A model generated the notes under the pieces. That model made no database searches. It saw only the letters and a program-made list of their open reading frames with translations, and was not told where the DNA came from. Below are positions 1 through 8,134 of a stretch of 64,000 nt of DNA, piece after piece. Every line of letters starts with the position of its first letter. Position 1 is the first letter of the stretch. The translations under genes were made by a program, and so were the position numbers. The stretch covers positions 1 to 64,000 of the forward strand of contig JAAYTK010000062.1 in NCBI GenBank assembly GCA_012523775.1. Direction: 5' to 3'. The DNA is from Clostridiales bacterium. Lineage in GTDB: Bacteria > Bacillota > Clostridia > Lachnospirales > Lachnospiraceae.

Positions 1-117
1 ATTTGAGCCAACATTGGTGTCTTGATTATCACCGTCTTCCTTGTCCTTGGTTCCACATGCTGTCAAAGTAGCCATTGCCAACACTAAAACCATTAATATT
101 GCTAATATCTTCTTCAT
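1..117 (-). CDS. Lipoprotein, N-terminal part only (runs off left edge)
   Basis: An open frame on the minus strand begins with ATG at 117 after a GGAGGG ribosome binding site and runs off the window, giving 39 codons. It starts MKKILAILM, continues with a hydrophobic stretch and reaches the lipobox LTAC, followed by a Lys/Asp/Gly-rich linker typical of Gram-positive lipoproteins such as solute-binding proteins. The mature domain is outside the window, so the substrate cannot be named. It is absent from the ORF track because it is cut. A promoter lies just upstream, so it is a separate unit from the thymidine kinase gene. Confidence 0.75.
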   Translation of the reverse strand, partial: MKKILAILMVLVLAMATLTACGTKDKEDGDNQDTNVGSN

Positions 118-163
118 AAAACATCCCTCCGTATAATGTTCGGTAACTTGTACCGTCATCTAT

Positions 164-191
164 ATTATACTAAATCTAGTTTATTTTTCAA
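164..191 (-). promoter_or_regulatory. Promoter of the lipoprotein gene
   Basis: On the minus strand TTGAAA (186-191) and TATAAT (164-169) are separated by 16 bases, a sigma-A type promoter. A short dyad, CGGTA-N5-TACCG (about 140-154), lies between the -10 box and the ribosome binding site and could be an operator. Confidence 0.55.
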
Positions 192-212
192 CATAAAACT
201 CAAAGTATTGCA

Positions 213-806
213 TTATTTGGATTCCTGATGGCTTTGTTTTTTTAGCGCTTCTATGAAACACTGATAGCACATGGATGTATATGTATCATTACCTCCAATC
301 AGTATTTGCTCTCCTTCGGTTATAATCTTTCCGTCCTCTCCTTTTCTGACATTTACCGTCGCCTTTTTACCACAGGAGCATATGGTTTTAATTTCTGTAA
401 TGGAATCAGCTATTTCCATTAATCTTTTACTGCCCGGAAACATCTTAGTACGAAAATCGATTCTGAGTCCAAAGCAAAGCACAGGTATATCGTATTCTAT
501 GACTATCATCGAAAGCTGATCGACTTGAGCCTCTGTAAGAAACTGACATTCGTCGACAATTATCACATCCACCTTATTCTTCAGTTCTAAGAAACTTTTA
601 TATACATCCTCATCCGTTGACAGCTCATATGCCCTGGCCTCTAAGCCGATTCTTGACCTAAGCATTCCTTCTTTGTCTCTGTTATCGATGATTGGCTTTA
701 TAAGCCAAACACTCATACCCCGCTCTTCATAATTGAACTTGGTAATTAATGCCTGTGCTGTTTTTGAGCTTCCCATTACGCCATATTTAAAGTAGAGCTT
801 TGCCAT
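213..806 (-). CDS. tdk: Thymidine kinase
   Basis: Type II thymidine kinase, which phosphorylates thymidine with ATP to dTMP in the salvage pathway. The 197-residue length is normal. The N-terminal P-loop appears as GVMGSSKTAQAL, the Walker B/catalytic segment as VIIVDECQFL, and the C-terminal zinc lasso as CSCGKKAT followed by CYQC. The gene is last in the string Rnf-like operon, NusG-II, Gx transporter, tdk, with only 19 bases after the Gx gene, so it is probably co-transcribed. That link is positional and says nothing about shared function. Confidence 0.95.
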   Translation of the reverse strand: MAKLYFKYGVMGSSKTAQALITKFNYEERGMSVWLIKPIIDNRDKEGMLRSRIGLEARAYELSTDEDVYKSFLELKNKVDVIIVDECQFLTEAQVDQLSMIVIEYDIPVLCFGLRIDFRTKMFPGSKRLMEIADSITEIKTICSCGKKATVNVRKGEDGKIITEGEQILIGGNDTYTSMCYQCFIEALKKQSHQESK

Positions 807-825
807 AATACATCATCCTTTATAT

Positions 826-1323
826 TTAATTATTAATAAATTTAGTAAGCCTTTTTAATATTACCGCGGCGAGAATGCCTATAAGCGTTCCGCTGATAAC
901 TCCCGAAACCATTAATACCGGTAAATAATATAGCATTCCCATATTATTAACATATATTATAGCAACAATAATCTGCCCGATATTATGAGCGATTCCTCCA
1001 ATAATGCTGACTCCTACCATACTAAACAGCTTAAGCTTGAGAAAAACAGTCATCATAAGCCAGCTGAGGAATCCTCCTGCAAAGCTGAAAATCAAAGTCG
1101 AGGGATCTCTAAATGTAAATCCCACCAAAAGAATTCGTATCATGGACAGAACGAATGCTTCCTTAACACCGATACCGTATATGACTATGATAACCACCAG
1201 GTTAGCCAATCCCAGCTTTATTCCGGGTACGGGAAACGGTATCGGAAATAAGCTTTCAATATAACTGAATATAAAAGCCAATGCTATGAATAATCCGTAT
1301 AATGCAATTTTTCTTGATTTCAT
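826..1323 (-). CDS. Gx transporter family protein (heptaprenyl diphosphate synthase component I family)
   Basis: A 165-residue integral membrane protein with about five hydrophobic segments, including the conserved stretch PVPGIKLGLANLVVI and a Gly-rich loop FSFAGGFLSWLMM. This matches the family once named heptaprenyl diphosphate synthase component I and now called Gx transporter, related in fold to ECF-type substrate-binding membrane proteins. It follows a NusG-II gene. To my recollection that pair also occurs in the Listeria flavin-based extracellular electron transfer cluster (EetA/EetB). The substrate is unknown. ATG with a GAGGAG site upstream. Confidence 0.8.
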   Translation of the reverse strand: MKSRKIALYGLFIALAFIFSYIESLFPIPFPVPGIKLGLANLVVIIVIYGIGVKEAFVLSMIRILLVGFTFRDPSTLIFSFAGGFLSWLMMTVFLKLKLFSMVGVSIIGGIAHNIGQIIVAIIYVNNMGMLYYLPVLMVSGVISGTLIGILAAVILKRLTKFINN

Positions 1324-1355
1324 TATAACTCCTCTATGTTCATGGGGTTACCCAA

Positions 1356-1721
1356 TCATTCGGCGATAGCATCAAGATCGCTTTCCTCACCGCCAAATAT
1401 CTCAAGAACAACCCCATTAGGAAGGCATGTAATTCTCTCATTGGTATAATGAGCCTTTCCCTGCTTGACACACAGCTTATCGGGACAGCTTGCATCAATC
1501 ATCTTTACATATCCATCCCTTATTTCAAAGGTGTTCCATTCCCCATCATCATGCTCGATCTTATATGTTGTATCTTCATTTAAATAAAAGCTCATATATT
1601 CTTTTCCGTCTATTGTTACAATCAACCTACTGCCCTCGTTTTTGAATAACTGCATCAAAAGAAAACCGACGGCAATGAGTATAATTATAGAGCCCAGTAA
1701 ATAAAAATCGTTTTTTTTCAT
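1356..1721 (-). CDS. NusG domain II-containing membrane-anchored protein
   Basis: A 121-residue protein with one N-terminal membrane segment (residues about 7-25) and an extracytoplasmic NusG domain II fold. The Cys pair DASCPDKLCVKQG and the final segment ITCLPNGVVLEI are typical of the family. It is not the transcription factor NusG. Such proteins commonly sit beside FMN-binding and Gx-transporter genes. Here it lies between the Rnf-like block and the Gx gene, which suggests a role in the same envelope redox system. The Cys residues could be redox-active; that is inference. The ribosome binding site AAGGT is modest. Confidence 0.8.
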   Translation of the reverse strand: MKKNDFYLLGSIIILIAVGFLLMQLFKNEGSRLIVTIDGKEYMSFYLNEDTTYKIEHDDGEWNTFEIRDGYVKMIDASCPDKLCVKQGKAHYTNERITCLPNGVVLEIFGGEESDLDAIAE

Positions 1722-1816
1722 AATTCATACCTTAATATTATAAGGAGCAAGTGTTTTTATAGCTATGGTTCATTAGCTACACTTGCCCATTGTTAAGTAG
1801 TAATGATTCATTTTTA

Positions 1817-2599
1817 TCAGAACATTGAAAGAATCATATATATTATACCTACTGATACCAGTTCTACAGGCAGATTCTTAATTTCCCTGCTTATTCTTGA
1901 AAATATAAGGTATCTACGTATCGAAATATATAGTATAAGGACTATTGCTATGGTTATAACCATACTCACAGTAGGACTTATACTGTCGATTATAAAAGGC
2001 TGTATAACCAGGACCACCGGCAGAATAGTAATCAAACCGTCTGTATTCACAGCGTTTACATTTAAATCCTTATAGTAGATTCTGTTCAGAATGGCTATAC
2101 CTATGCCCGCCAGCAGAAACCCCATAACAGCCTCGGAGAAGCCATAAGAAAAATAATCCGATTCTGCTATCTTAAATCCGTATATAGCACCTGTGGCCAT
2201 AAACTCTCTTATAATTGATATTATTAGAAGTATAGCATATGCACCCGCTCCCTCAAAGAGAAAACGGCTATAATCCATATCATCTTCCGCATAAATAATA
2301 TGCTTTGATATTAATATTCCAAGGAAGACATGAAGTATATAAGTAGTGGTTTCGACCTTTAGGTTTAATACCGTAATTAAAACTATCTGAAATATAGAAT
2401 AAGTAAGGGATACCATAAGTATGATAATACATGCATTCCTGCTCCACTTAGGTATCATGTTTCTGAATATGCTGTCCAGCACAAGTCCAAGGGTAGTTAA
2501 GAGCATGATAAGAATACCCGTTATCAGGGCTTCTCTCATGTTCTGTGAAAAAACCACCATAGCCAGTGCAAATGCCTCCAGCGGATATCTTACCTTCAT
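1817..2599 (-). CDS. Divergent RnfE-like membrane subunit (Rnf/Nqr family)
   Basis: A 260-residue, very hydrophobic protein with roughly seven to eight membrane segments. The first two thirds resemble RnfE/NqrD: an IPKWSRN segment stands where RnfE has a Pro-x-x-(I/V)-Arg motif after its second helix, and SIIREFMATGAIYG stands where RnfE has REILGNGTLFG. The C-terminal third adds extra membrane segments not found in normal RnfE (about 200-240 residues). It is the only RnfA/E-type gene here although a normal complex needs both. Position after rnfG and a good AAGGAAGAG site support a subunit role. The family call is by eye, hence moderate confidence. Confidence 0.6.
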   Translation of the reverse strand: MKVRYPLEAFALAMVVFSQNMREALITGILIMLLTTLGLVLDSIFRNMIPKWSRNACIIILMVSLTYSIFQIVLITVLNLKVETTTYILHVFLGILISKHIIYAEDDMDYSRFLFEGAGAYAILLIISIIREFMATGAIYGFKIAESDYFSYGFSEAVMGFLLAGIGIAILNRIYYKDLNVNAVNTDGLITILPVVLVIQPFIIDSISPTVSMVITIAIVLILYISIRRYLIFSRISREIKNLPVELVSVGIIYMILSMF

Positions 2600-2623
2600 A
2601 TACTCTTCCTTTCTGAGAACTAA

Positions 2624-3142
2624 TTACTCCCCTGCATATGCGCTAATGAATTCGTATGCATTATTTACAAGCTTACGTATGGCATCGGTGGTTACCGTCG
2701 CACCGGAGATACCGTCGATTTCACTACTGTCAGCCCCTGACATTCCCTTAAACTGCTCCAGGTAGCTTTCATCTTCCATGTTTGCTCCATAACCGGGAGT
2801 CTCGGCATGGCTAACAACCTTAACCTCTTTAATAGTCTTTGCGTCACTTTCAAAAATAATTTCCCATGTTACAGGCTTATTCGGAGGAGCAAATCCCTTT
2901 GCTTCAGCTACTACAGAATATCCTGTGACGTTACCGCTGTCGTCAGTAAGTTCTCTGGCGGATGCAATTCCTTCAGCATCTGCTACATCTATAGCTCCGG
3001 GTAATTCCTCTGCAACCTGTTCTTTGTCCGCATTGTTATCGGCTCCATCCTTGGTTAAAATCTTGCTCCCATAAATAACTCCAAATGCAAGAACAGTTAC
3101 AACTGCTAAAGCAATAATACCTTTTAATCTACTATCCTTCAT
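2624..3142 (-). CDS. rnfG: RnfG-like FMN-binding subunit
   Basis: Electron transport complex subunit G, 172 residues. One N-terminal membrane anchor (about residues 8-26) precedes an extracytoplasmic FMN-binding domain. The motif SGATVT (residues 146-151), preceded by DGI, is the site at which the flavin transferase ApbE attaches FMN covalently in RnfG/NqrC; no apbE gene is in the window. HAETPGYGANM is the other family signature. The gene lies directly downstream of rnfD. It should pass electrons between membrane subunits through the bound FMN. Confidence 0.9.
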   Translation of the reverse strand: MKDSRLKGIIALAVVTVLAFGVIYGSKILTKDGADNNADKEQVAEELPGAIDVADAEGIASARELTDDSGNVTGYSVVAEAKGFAPPNKPVTWEIIFESDAKTIKEVKVVSHAETPGYGANMEDESYLEQFKGMSGADSSEIDGISGATVTTDAIRKLVNNAYEFISAYAGE

Positions 3143-3178
3143 AATATTTTCCTCTCTTTTTTATAATATTTTATACAA

Positions 3179-4147
3179 CTATCTTTTGTTATTTTTTAAA
3201 CCAACACCGTATATATGAGGTCTAATTATTGTATCGATCAGACCGGATAAGCAGTTTGCAACCAGAATTCCATAGCTTACGCCCTCAGGCAGTCTGCCCC
3301 AAATCCTGATTCCTGCTGTAACCACTCCGGCTATGATTGATAAGACCACCTTAACCCTTGGAGCAACCGAAGCATAATCGGTCATCATAAAGCAGGCTCC
3401 GAGAATTAATCCACCCGACATTAAATTAGTCAGTATATCTCCCTTAAACATTCCATCCTTTGCAAACACAAAGGTTATAAGCAAAACTGTCAGAACATAA
3501 GTACCCGCAGCCGCCAAATTAACAACTCTTCGATAACATAAATAAGCAAATCCAATTAACAACAGGAGTACACTGGTCTCTCCTATGCAACCCGGAATAT
3601 TGCCTATGAACATGTCCCATTTTGTGAACTGTGCGGTATCTGAGCCGGCCTTATACAATCCCAGAACCGTCGCTGAGCTTATAGCATCCGCACCGTTATG
3701 GTATGTCGTTACATAGTTGGATATTGATGCTGGCCACAGAAACATTAACAGAGCCCTACCCATTAATGCCGGGTTGGCAAAATTACTTCCTATTCCACCA
3801 AAGAATTGCTTTACTACCACAATAGCAAAGACGGAAGCCACCATTACTGCCCATATGGGTGTCGTAGAAGGAACATTAAACGCTATCAGCATACCGGTTA
3901 CAACTGCACTCCAATCACTGACAGTCAACTGCTCCCTTCTTATCTTCTGCCATATATACTCAGATAACAGACAGGTTGTGACACTGGCTAAAGTAAGAAT
4001 AAGCGAGTTGATTCCGAAGAAATATATGCCTCCCAATAAGGCCGGCAGCATTGCCAGAACAACATCCTGCATTATTTCCTTTGTTGATCTGTTCATGGTG
4101 ATATGTGGGCTTACATCATGTAATTGCTCGGCTACCTTTAGCTTCAT
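3179..4147 (-). CDS. rnfD: RnfD-like membrane subunit
   Basis: Electron transport complex subunit D, 322 residues, with about ten membrane helices. SSAT at residues 157-160 lies where family members carry covalent FMN. The blocks FGGIGSNFANPALMGRALL and CLSGLIDTIIRPHIYG are characteristic of RnfD/NqrB. Its ATG overlaps the TGA of rnfC by four bases (ATGA), so translation is coupled. RnfD is one of the membrane subunits linked to ion translocation in Rnf/Nqr complexes. Confidence 0.92.
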   Translation of the reverse strand: MKLKVAEQLHDVSPHITMNRSTKEIMQDVVLAMLPALLGGIYFFGINSLILTLASVTTCLLSEYIWQKIRREQLTVSDWSAVVTGMLIAFNVPSTTPIWAVMVASVFAIVVVKQFFGGIGSNFANPALMGRALLMFLWPASISNYVTTYHNGADAISSATVLGLYKAGSDTAQFTKWDMFIGNIPGCIGETSVLLLLIGFAYLCYRRVVNLAAAGTYVLTVLLITFVFAKDGMFKGDILTNLMSGGLILGACFMMTDYASVAPRVKVVLSIIAGVVTAGIRIWGRLPEGVSYGILVANCLSGLIDTIIRPHIYGVGLKNNKR

Positions 4148-5496
4148 GATTTACTACTCCTCTCTTGTCTTTGCCTGAAAACCTCTGTCTTAGCCTCCGT
4201 AATACGATATGCTAATTCCCTCTTTGCAGGACAGACATAGGAACAGCAGCCACAGCTGATACATTCTGTTGCATAAAGCTTTTCACATAATACAATGTCA
4301 TTCTCTATGGCCGCATAATCAATTTTGAAAGGAGCAAGTCCTGCCGGACATACTCTCTCACATTCACCACAACGGATACAAGGGGACTCGACTTTTGTGA
4401 AATCCTCCAATACAAGCAGTCCTGAGGTGGTTTTAGTAACACTAAGCATTAAATCCTCTTTAGTGCCTCCAATCTGAATACAATGACCGGTCATAGGTCC
4501 CCCATCAATAACCCTGCTTGTCTTTGCTTTAAAATCTCCGGATAAATCAATCAATTCACTGAATCTGGTTCCGATAGGGACCAGATAATTACACGGCTCC
4601 TTCACTTTACCTGTAACCGTCACTACTCTGGTTATAAGCGGCTCATTGCCCAATACAATATCCGATAAAGCCTTCGCCGTTGCCACGTTATTGATAATCA
4701 CCCCGATACTGGCAGGTAGCTTACCTGCAGGCACTTCCATACCCATAACGGCTTCCACCAGCTGGCGTTCACCGCCCTGTGGATATCTCGTTGGCAAAAC
4801 TCTAATCTCTATAGGTAGGTCGTTCTTAAGTATAATATACTCAAAATCCTTGGCTACATCCTGTTTATTATCCTCGAAGCACAATATGGCTTTTTTTGCG
4901 GAAGCAGCCTTAATAAACAGGAGTATACCATTAATTATTGAATATCCATACTCCTTCATAAGAACATGGTCGCATGTCAGATAAGGCTCGCATTCGGCAG
5001 CGTTAATAAGAACATATTGAATATCTTCCTCAGTCTCATATTTTACATGGGTAGGAAAACCTGCTCCACCCATACCAATAATACCGCCTTCGACCATTTT
5101 AGATATAATGGTTTCTACGGTATATGAAGATATGTCTACCAGTCCCTGTTCATAATCGTTAGAAGCCCTTTTTGTATCTGCTTCTTTATCGTCGGCTTCA
5201 ATAACGATAATTTCTATATCTCTGCCCCAATCGTCCCTTATTGTCTTAATGTCATTAACCGTTCCGCTTATGCTGGCATGGATATTTGCCGAACCGAAGG
5301 ACACAGATTTACCTATTAAATCTCCTCTTGAAACCTTGTCTTTTACCTTAACAATTGCCTCGCAGACACTGTTAGGTGACTGCTTCATAGAAATCTCCAC
5401 TGATTTAGGTGTATACATACGTATCGGTACCTGATTACTTAACAGCTTATCAGTACCGTCAGCCGGATGAATACCGCCATGAAAATAGTGCCTCAA
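4144..5496 (-). CDS. rnfC: RnfC-like NADH dehydrogenase subunit
   Basis: Electron transport complex subunit C, 450 residues. The nucleotide/FMN-binding block GMGGAGFPTHVK lies near residue 140. Two [4Fe-4S] motifs close the protein: CIRCGECERVCP and CISCGCCSYVCP. Length and domain order are normal for RnfC, which oxidises NADH (or reduces NAD+). The start is taken as TTG at 5496 because AGGAGG lies eight bases upstream; a nearby ATG is out of frame. It is the first gene of the operon and is preceded by a clear promoter. No rnfB, the usual ferredoxin partner, is nearby. Confidence 0.93.
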   Translation of the reverse strand: MRHYFHGGIHPADGTDKLLSNQVPIRMYTPKSVEISMKQSPNSVCEAIVKVKDKVSRGDLIGKSVSFGSANIHASISGTVNDIKTIRDDWGRDIEIIVIEADDKEADTKRASNDYEQGLVDISSYTVETIISKMVEGGIIGMGGAGFPTHVKYETEEDIQYVLINAAECEPYLTCDHVLMKEYGYSIINGILLFIKAASAKKAILCFEDNKQDVAKDFEYIILKNDLPIEIRVLPTRYPQGGERQLVEAVMGMEVPAGKLPASIGVIINNVATAKALSDIVLGNEPLITRVVTVTGKVKEPCNYLVPIGTRFSELIDLSGDFKAKTSRVIDGGPMTGHCIQIGGTKEDLMLSVTKTTSGLLVLEDFTKVESPCIRCGECERVCPAGLAPFKIDYAAIENDIVLCEKLYATECISCGCCSYVCPAKRELAYRITEAKTEVFRQRQERSSKS

Positions 5497-5539
5497 GCAT
5501 TAGTCCTCCTACATTCTGGTAGTTTTATATATCTAAATT

Positions 5540-5568
5540 ATCATAATACGCGTATTATTAAATGTCAA
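5540..5568 (-). promoter_or_regulatory. Promoter of the Rnf-like operon with operator palindrome in the spacer
   Basis: On the minus strand TTGACA (5563-5568) and TATGAT (5540-5545) are 17 bases apart, a near-consensus sigma-A promoter about 45 bases before rnfC. The perfect 16-base palindrome ATAATACGCGTATTAT (5543-5558) overlaps the -10 box and fills most of the spacer. A repressor bound there would block RNA polymerase. I do not recognise the regulator; it is not a Rex-type site. Confidence 0.75.
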
Positions 5569-5765
5569 GCAGTAGCATACAAATTAGTATCATTTAAGCC
5601 CATATATCTTTACTCCAAATACTCTCTATTAATATGCTCATAATTATTAAGTCACATTCAATTTAATCTTTTTTCTTCAAAATATTCCAATATTTTCTCT
5701 TATCTTTAACAAAAGACTCCTTACCCGAATATTATAATATATAGATTTCTGAAAGGAGTAACATT

Positions 5766-6818
5766 ATGTATCTTCTATTTTCTGCATTTTCAGTAGAATT
5801 TATTAAAGCTTCAATTCTATGGAGCTTATATATAGAGAATAAAGTCCTGGCCATAGTCTGTCTGTCAATGCTTTTATGTATTACTGCAGTTATAACCGGA
5901 CTACGTAGAAAAAAGATTAAAAAAGGAAAAGAAAAACCGGTTGTACGCCCTATAACAGATGTAATCGGAACCGATCCAAAAGTCGTGGAAGAACTGAATC
6001 AGGATTTAAGTACTTTTGGTTTCGCCTATGATATCTCGCAAGATATTTTCTATTCTCTTCTGAACTGCTGGCAAAGAAAATTCGGATATTTCAGATTATA
6101 TGATGAGGCAAGCGCTACTTTTAGTATGATAATCGACTGCGAGCCTATTTACTTTGAATACAACGGAATAAAATGGTTAATCGAATTTTGGAAGGGTCAA
6201 TACGGTATGACTACCGGCGGAGAGGTAGGAATCTACTATACCAAGGGTCCGGATCTTAACATCCCAGGTGTGTTTAACGGGACATTTTATTATTGTGTCA
6301 AGGATGAGGATATGATTAATATGTCCTTTGCCTTTAGAAAAAACGGCAATCTTTTATTTACTAGAAGTGATTACCATTGGTGGATTACCGGATTTAAACT
6401 TGCTGAGTTTTCACAACCTTCGGAACTCACAATGGACATTATCCTTGATTTATATGACCGACCGATGGCTGAAGCTTTTGTCAATGGCCTGAAAAAAGCC
6501 GGCTATACTGATGGCGAATATGCGATTCGGGGAAGAAGGGTCTATGTTCACTTTGATAAACCTCATACCCAACAACCATATACGCGTAATCCTCTAACCG
6601 TCCACCTTATGCAGCGTAATAATAGGTCGTATTGCGATGCCTATAATTATCTGACACAGGCATATTCTACTACAGTAGATAAGTTAATGTTCTTAAAATA
6701 TCGGTCACCGGAAATGTATAATCAGATATTAGCGATGGGTAAGCCCATTCAGGTATTTGAATCATATAACAAAATTAAGGATTTCCTTGATAATCGGTAT
6801 GAAGAACAGGGGGGATAA
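5766..6818 (+). CDS. DUF4474 domain-containing protein
   Basis: A 350-residue protein of unknown function. One membrane segment (about residues 28-46) is followed by a basic stretch (RRKKIKKGKEK) and then a DUF4474-type domain from about residue 65, recognisable by DVIGTDPKV near its start and an aromatic-rich core (WLIEFWKGQYGMTTGGEVGIYY). The family is largely restricted to Clostridia. A GGAG site precedes the ATG. The gene ends one base before the metallophosphoesterase ATG, so the two form a translationally close pair. Confidence 0.75.
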   Translation: MYLLFSAFSVEFIKASILWSLYIENKVLAIVCLSMLLCITAVITGLRRKKIKKGKEKPVVRPITDVIGTDPKVVEELNQDLSTFGFAYDISQDIFYSLLNCWQRKFGYFRLYDEASATFSMIIDCEPIYFEYNGIKWLIEFWKGQYGMTTGGEVGIYYTKGPDLNIPGVFNGTFYYCVKDEDMINMSFAFRKNGNLLFTRSDYHWWITGFKLAEFSQPSELTMDIILDLYDRPMAEAFVNGLKKAGYTDGEYAIRGRRVYVHFDKPHTQQPYTRNPLTVHLMQRNNRSYCDAYNYLTQAYSTTVDKLMFLKYRSPEMYNQILAMGKPIQVFESYNKIKDFLDNRYEEQGG

Positions 6819-6819
6819 T

Positions 6820-7731
6820 ATGCGGGTAAATAAAAGATTATCTCAGGTATTATCCTCTTCTCCCAAAATACCCTTTAATGATTATTCCAGAATTATAATA
6901 ATGAGTGATTGTCACAGAGGCGACGGAGGCTTTTCGGATAATTTTTCGGTTAATCAAAATATTTTTTTTGCTGCACTTAAATTTTACTACGAAAGAGATT
7001 TTACTTATATAGAATTGGGAGACGGCGATGAACTTTGGGAGAACAGGAAAATCGAAAGGATTATCAGCACCCATAGTGATGCTTTTTGGCTTTTATCACA
7101 ATTCTATAGAGAAGGCAGGTTTCACATGATTTTTGGAAACCACGACATAATAAAGAAGGATCCAAAATACTCAAAAACAAGCTGCAAATCCTTCTTCTGT
7201 GACAGTATAAATGCCGAGCTGCCACTTTTTCCCGAAATCAGAATACATGAAGGATTAATACTTGACTACTTACATGCTCCTATACAAATATTCCTTACAC
7301 ACGGACATCAGGCTGATATTCTAAATGATGCTTTTTGGAAATTATCGAGGTTCATGGTCCGCTATATATGGAGACCTTTAGAGCTAATCGGTATAAGAGA
7401 CCCTACCAGTGCTGCAAAAAACAATGAACGTAAGAGCAAGGTGGAAAAAAGGCTGGCAGACTGGTCCGCCAAGAATAATCAGATGATTATAACAGGCCAT
7501 ACCCATAGACCTGTCTTTCCACAGCCGGGGGAAGGTCTGTATTTCAATGATGGAAGTTGTGTTCATCCAAGATGTATTACGGGTATCGAGATTCAGAACG
7601 GAAGCCTTGCATTAATTAAATGGGCAATAATGACCAGGAATGACCGTTCTCTTTATGTAGGACGGGAGCTTCTTGAGGGTCCTGTCATGATAGAGGACTA
7701 TTTTCATATAATACAAAAAAGTGCTATGTGA
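6820..7731 (+). CDS. Metallophosphoesterase (calcineurin-like)
   Basis: A 303-residue member of the calcineurin-like phosphoesterase family, related to UDP-2,3-diacylglucosamine hydrolase-type enzymes. The metal-binding motifs are visible in order: SDCHRGDGG, GDGDELWEN, FGNHD, THGHQAD and TGHTHRP. The substrate cannot be deduced. The ORF track starts at 6757, but the ATG at 6820 has a GGGGGG-type ribosome binding site and begins right after the stop of the DUF4474 gene, so 6820 is preferred. Confidence 0.88.
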   Translation: MRVNKRLSQVLSSSPKIPFNDYSRIIIMSDCHRGDGGFSDNFSVNQNIFFAALKFYYERDFTYIELGDGDELWENRKIERIISTHSDAFWLLSQFYREGRFHMIFGNHDIIKKDPKYSKTSCKSFFCDSINAELPLFPEIRIHEGLILDYLHAPIQIFLTHGHQADILNDAFWKLSRFMVRYIWRPLELIGIRDPTSAAKNNERKSKVEKRLADWSAKNNQMIITGHTHRPVFPQPGEGLYFNDGSCVHPRCITGIEIQNGSLALIKWAIMTRNDRSLYVGRELLEGPVMIEDYFHIIQKSAM

Positions 7732-7779
7732 TGATGCATGGGCAGTTATATACCTAAATATAGCTGCACCGTGCATCAT
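7731..7779. terminator. Long imperfect hairpin between convergent genes
   Basis: ATGATGCA at 7731 pairs with TGCATCAT at 7772, with further pairing inside. It lies between the plus-strand phosphoesterase and the minus-strand ferredoxin and probably ends transcription, although the T-runs are weak. Confidence 0.45.
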
Positions 7780-7797
7780 TGTCATACAAGTCATATA

Positions 7798-7989
7798 CTA
7801 TTCCCGTAAATCTATTACACTGGTCGGACAACCGTCTCTTGCTTCTTCTGCTCTTTCCAGGCATTCCTTTGGTATATCATCCTCAATGGCCTCGGAAACT
7901 CCATCCTCATTATAGCTAAACACCTCCGGACAGACATCAATACATAATCCACAGCTAATACATCCGTCCTGATCAACGTATGCCTTCAT
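7798..7989 (-). CDS. Small ferredoxin with one [4Fe-4S] cluster
   Basis: A 63-residue ferredoxin. CISCGLCIDVCP supplies three ligands plus a Cys-Pro, and the distal GCPTSVI supplies the fourth, so a single [4Fe-4S] cluster is expected, as in Thermotoga/Desulfovibrio-type ferredoxins. The surface is acidic (EDGVSEAIEDD), as in proteins that dock to oxidoreductases. It has its own AAAGGAG site and appears monocistronic. It could carry electrons from PFOR at 14.5-18 kb; that is inference. Confidence 0.9.
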   Translation of the reverse strand: MKAYVDQDGCISCGLCIDVCPEVFSYNEDGVSEAIEDDIPKECLERAEEARDGCPTSVIDLRE

Positions 7990-8134
7990 ATACAGACTCC
8001 TTTCCTGTTACTTATATTAATAATATTATTAAGGTTATTATGTTTAATTGAATTACAATTATTCCTATATAAATAATATTTCTTAATTTGTAAATTATAA
8101 GAATATGTACTCTATATAGCAACAGGAGGGGAAT

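Noticed and set aside
271-519. ORF on the plus strand opposite thymidine kinase (and similar antisense ORFs throughout the track).
   Set aside because: Shadow frame of a well-supported gene; no ribosome binding site or recognisable domain.
1741-1800. GCAAGTGT/ACACTTGC hairpin between the RnfE-like and NusG-II genes considered as an operon terminator.
   Set aside because: No U-run follows on the minus strand and gene spacing suggests read-through; left uncalled.
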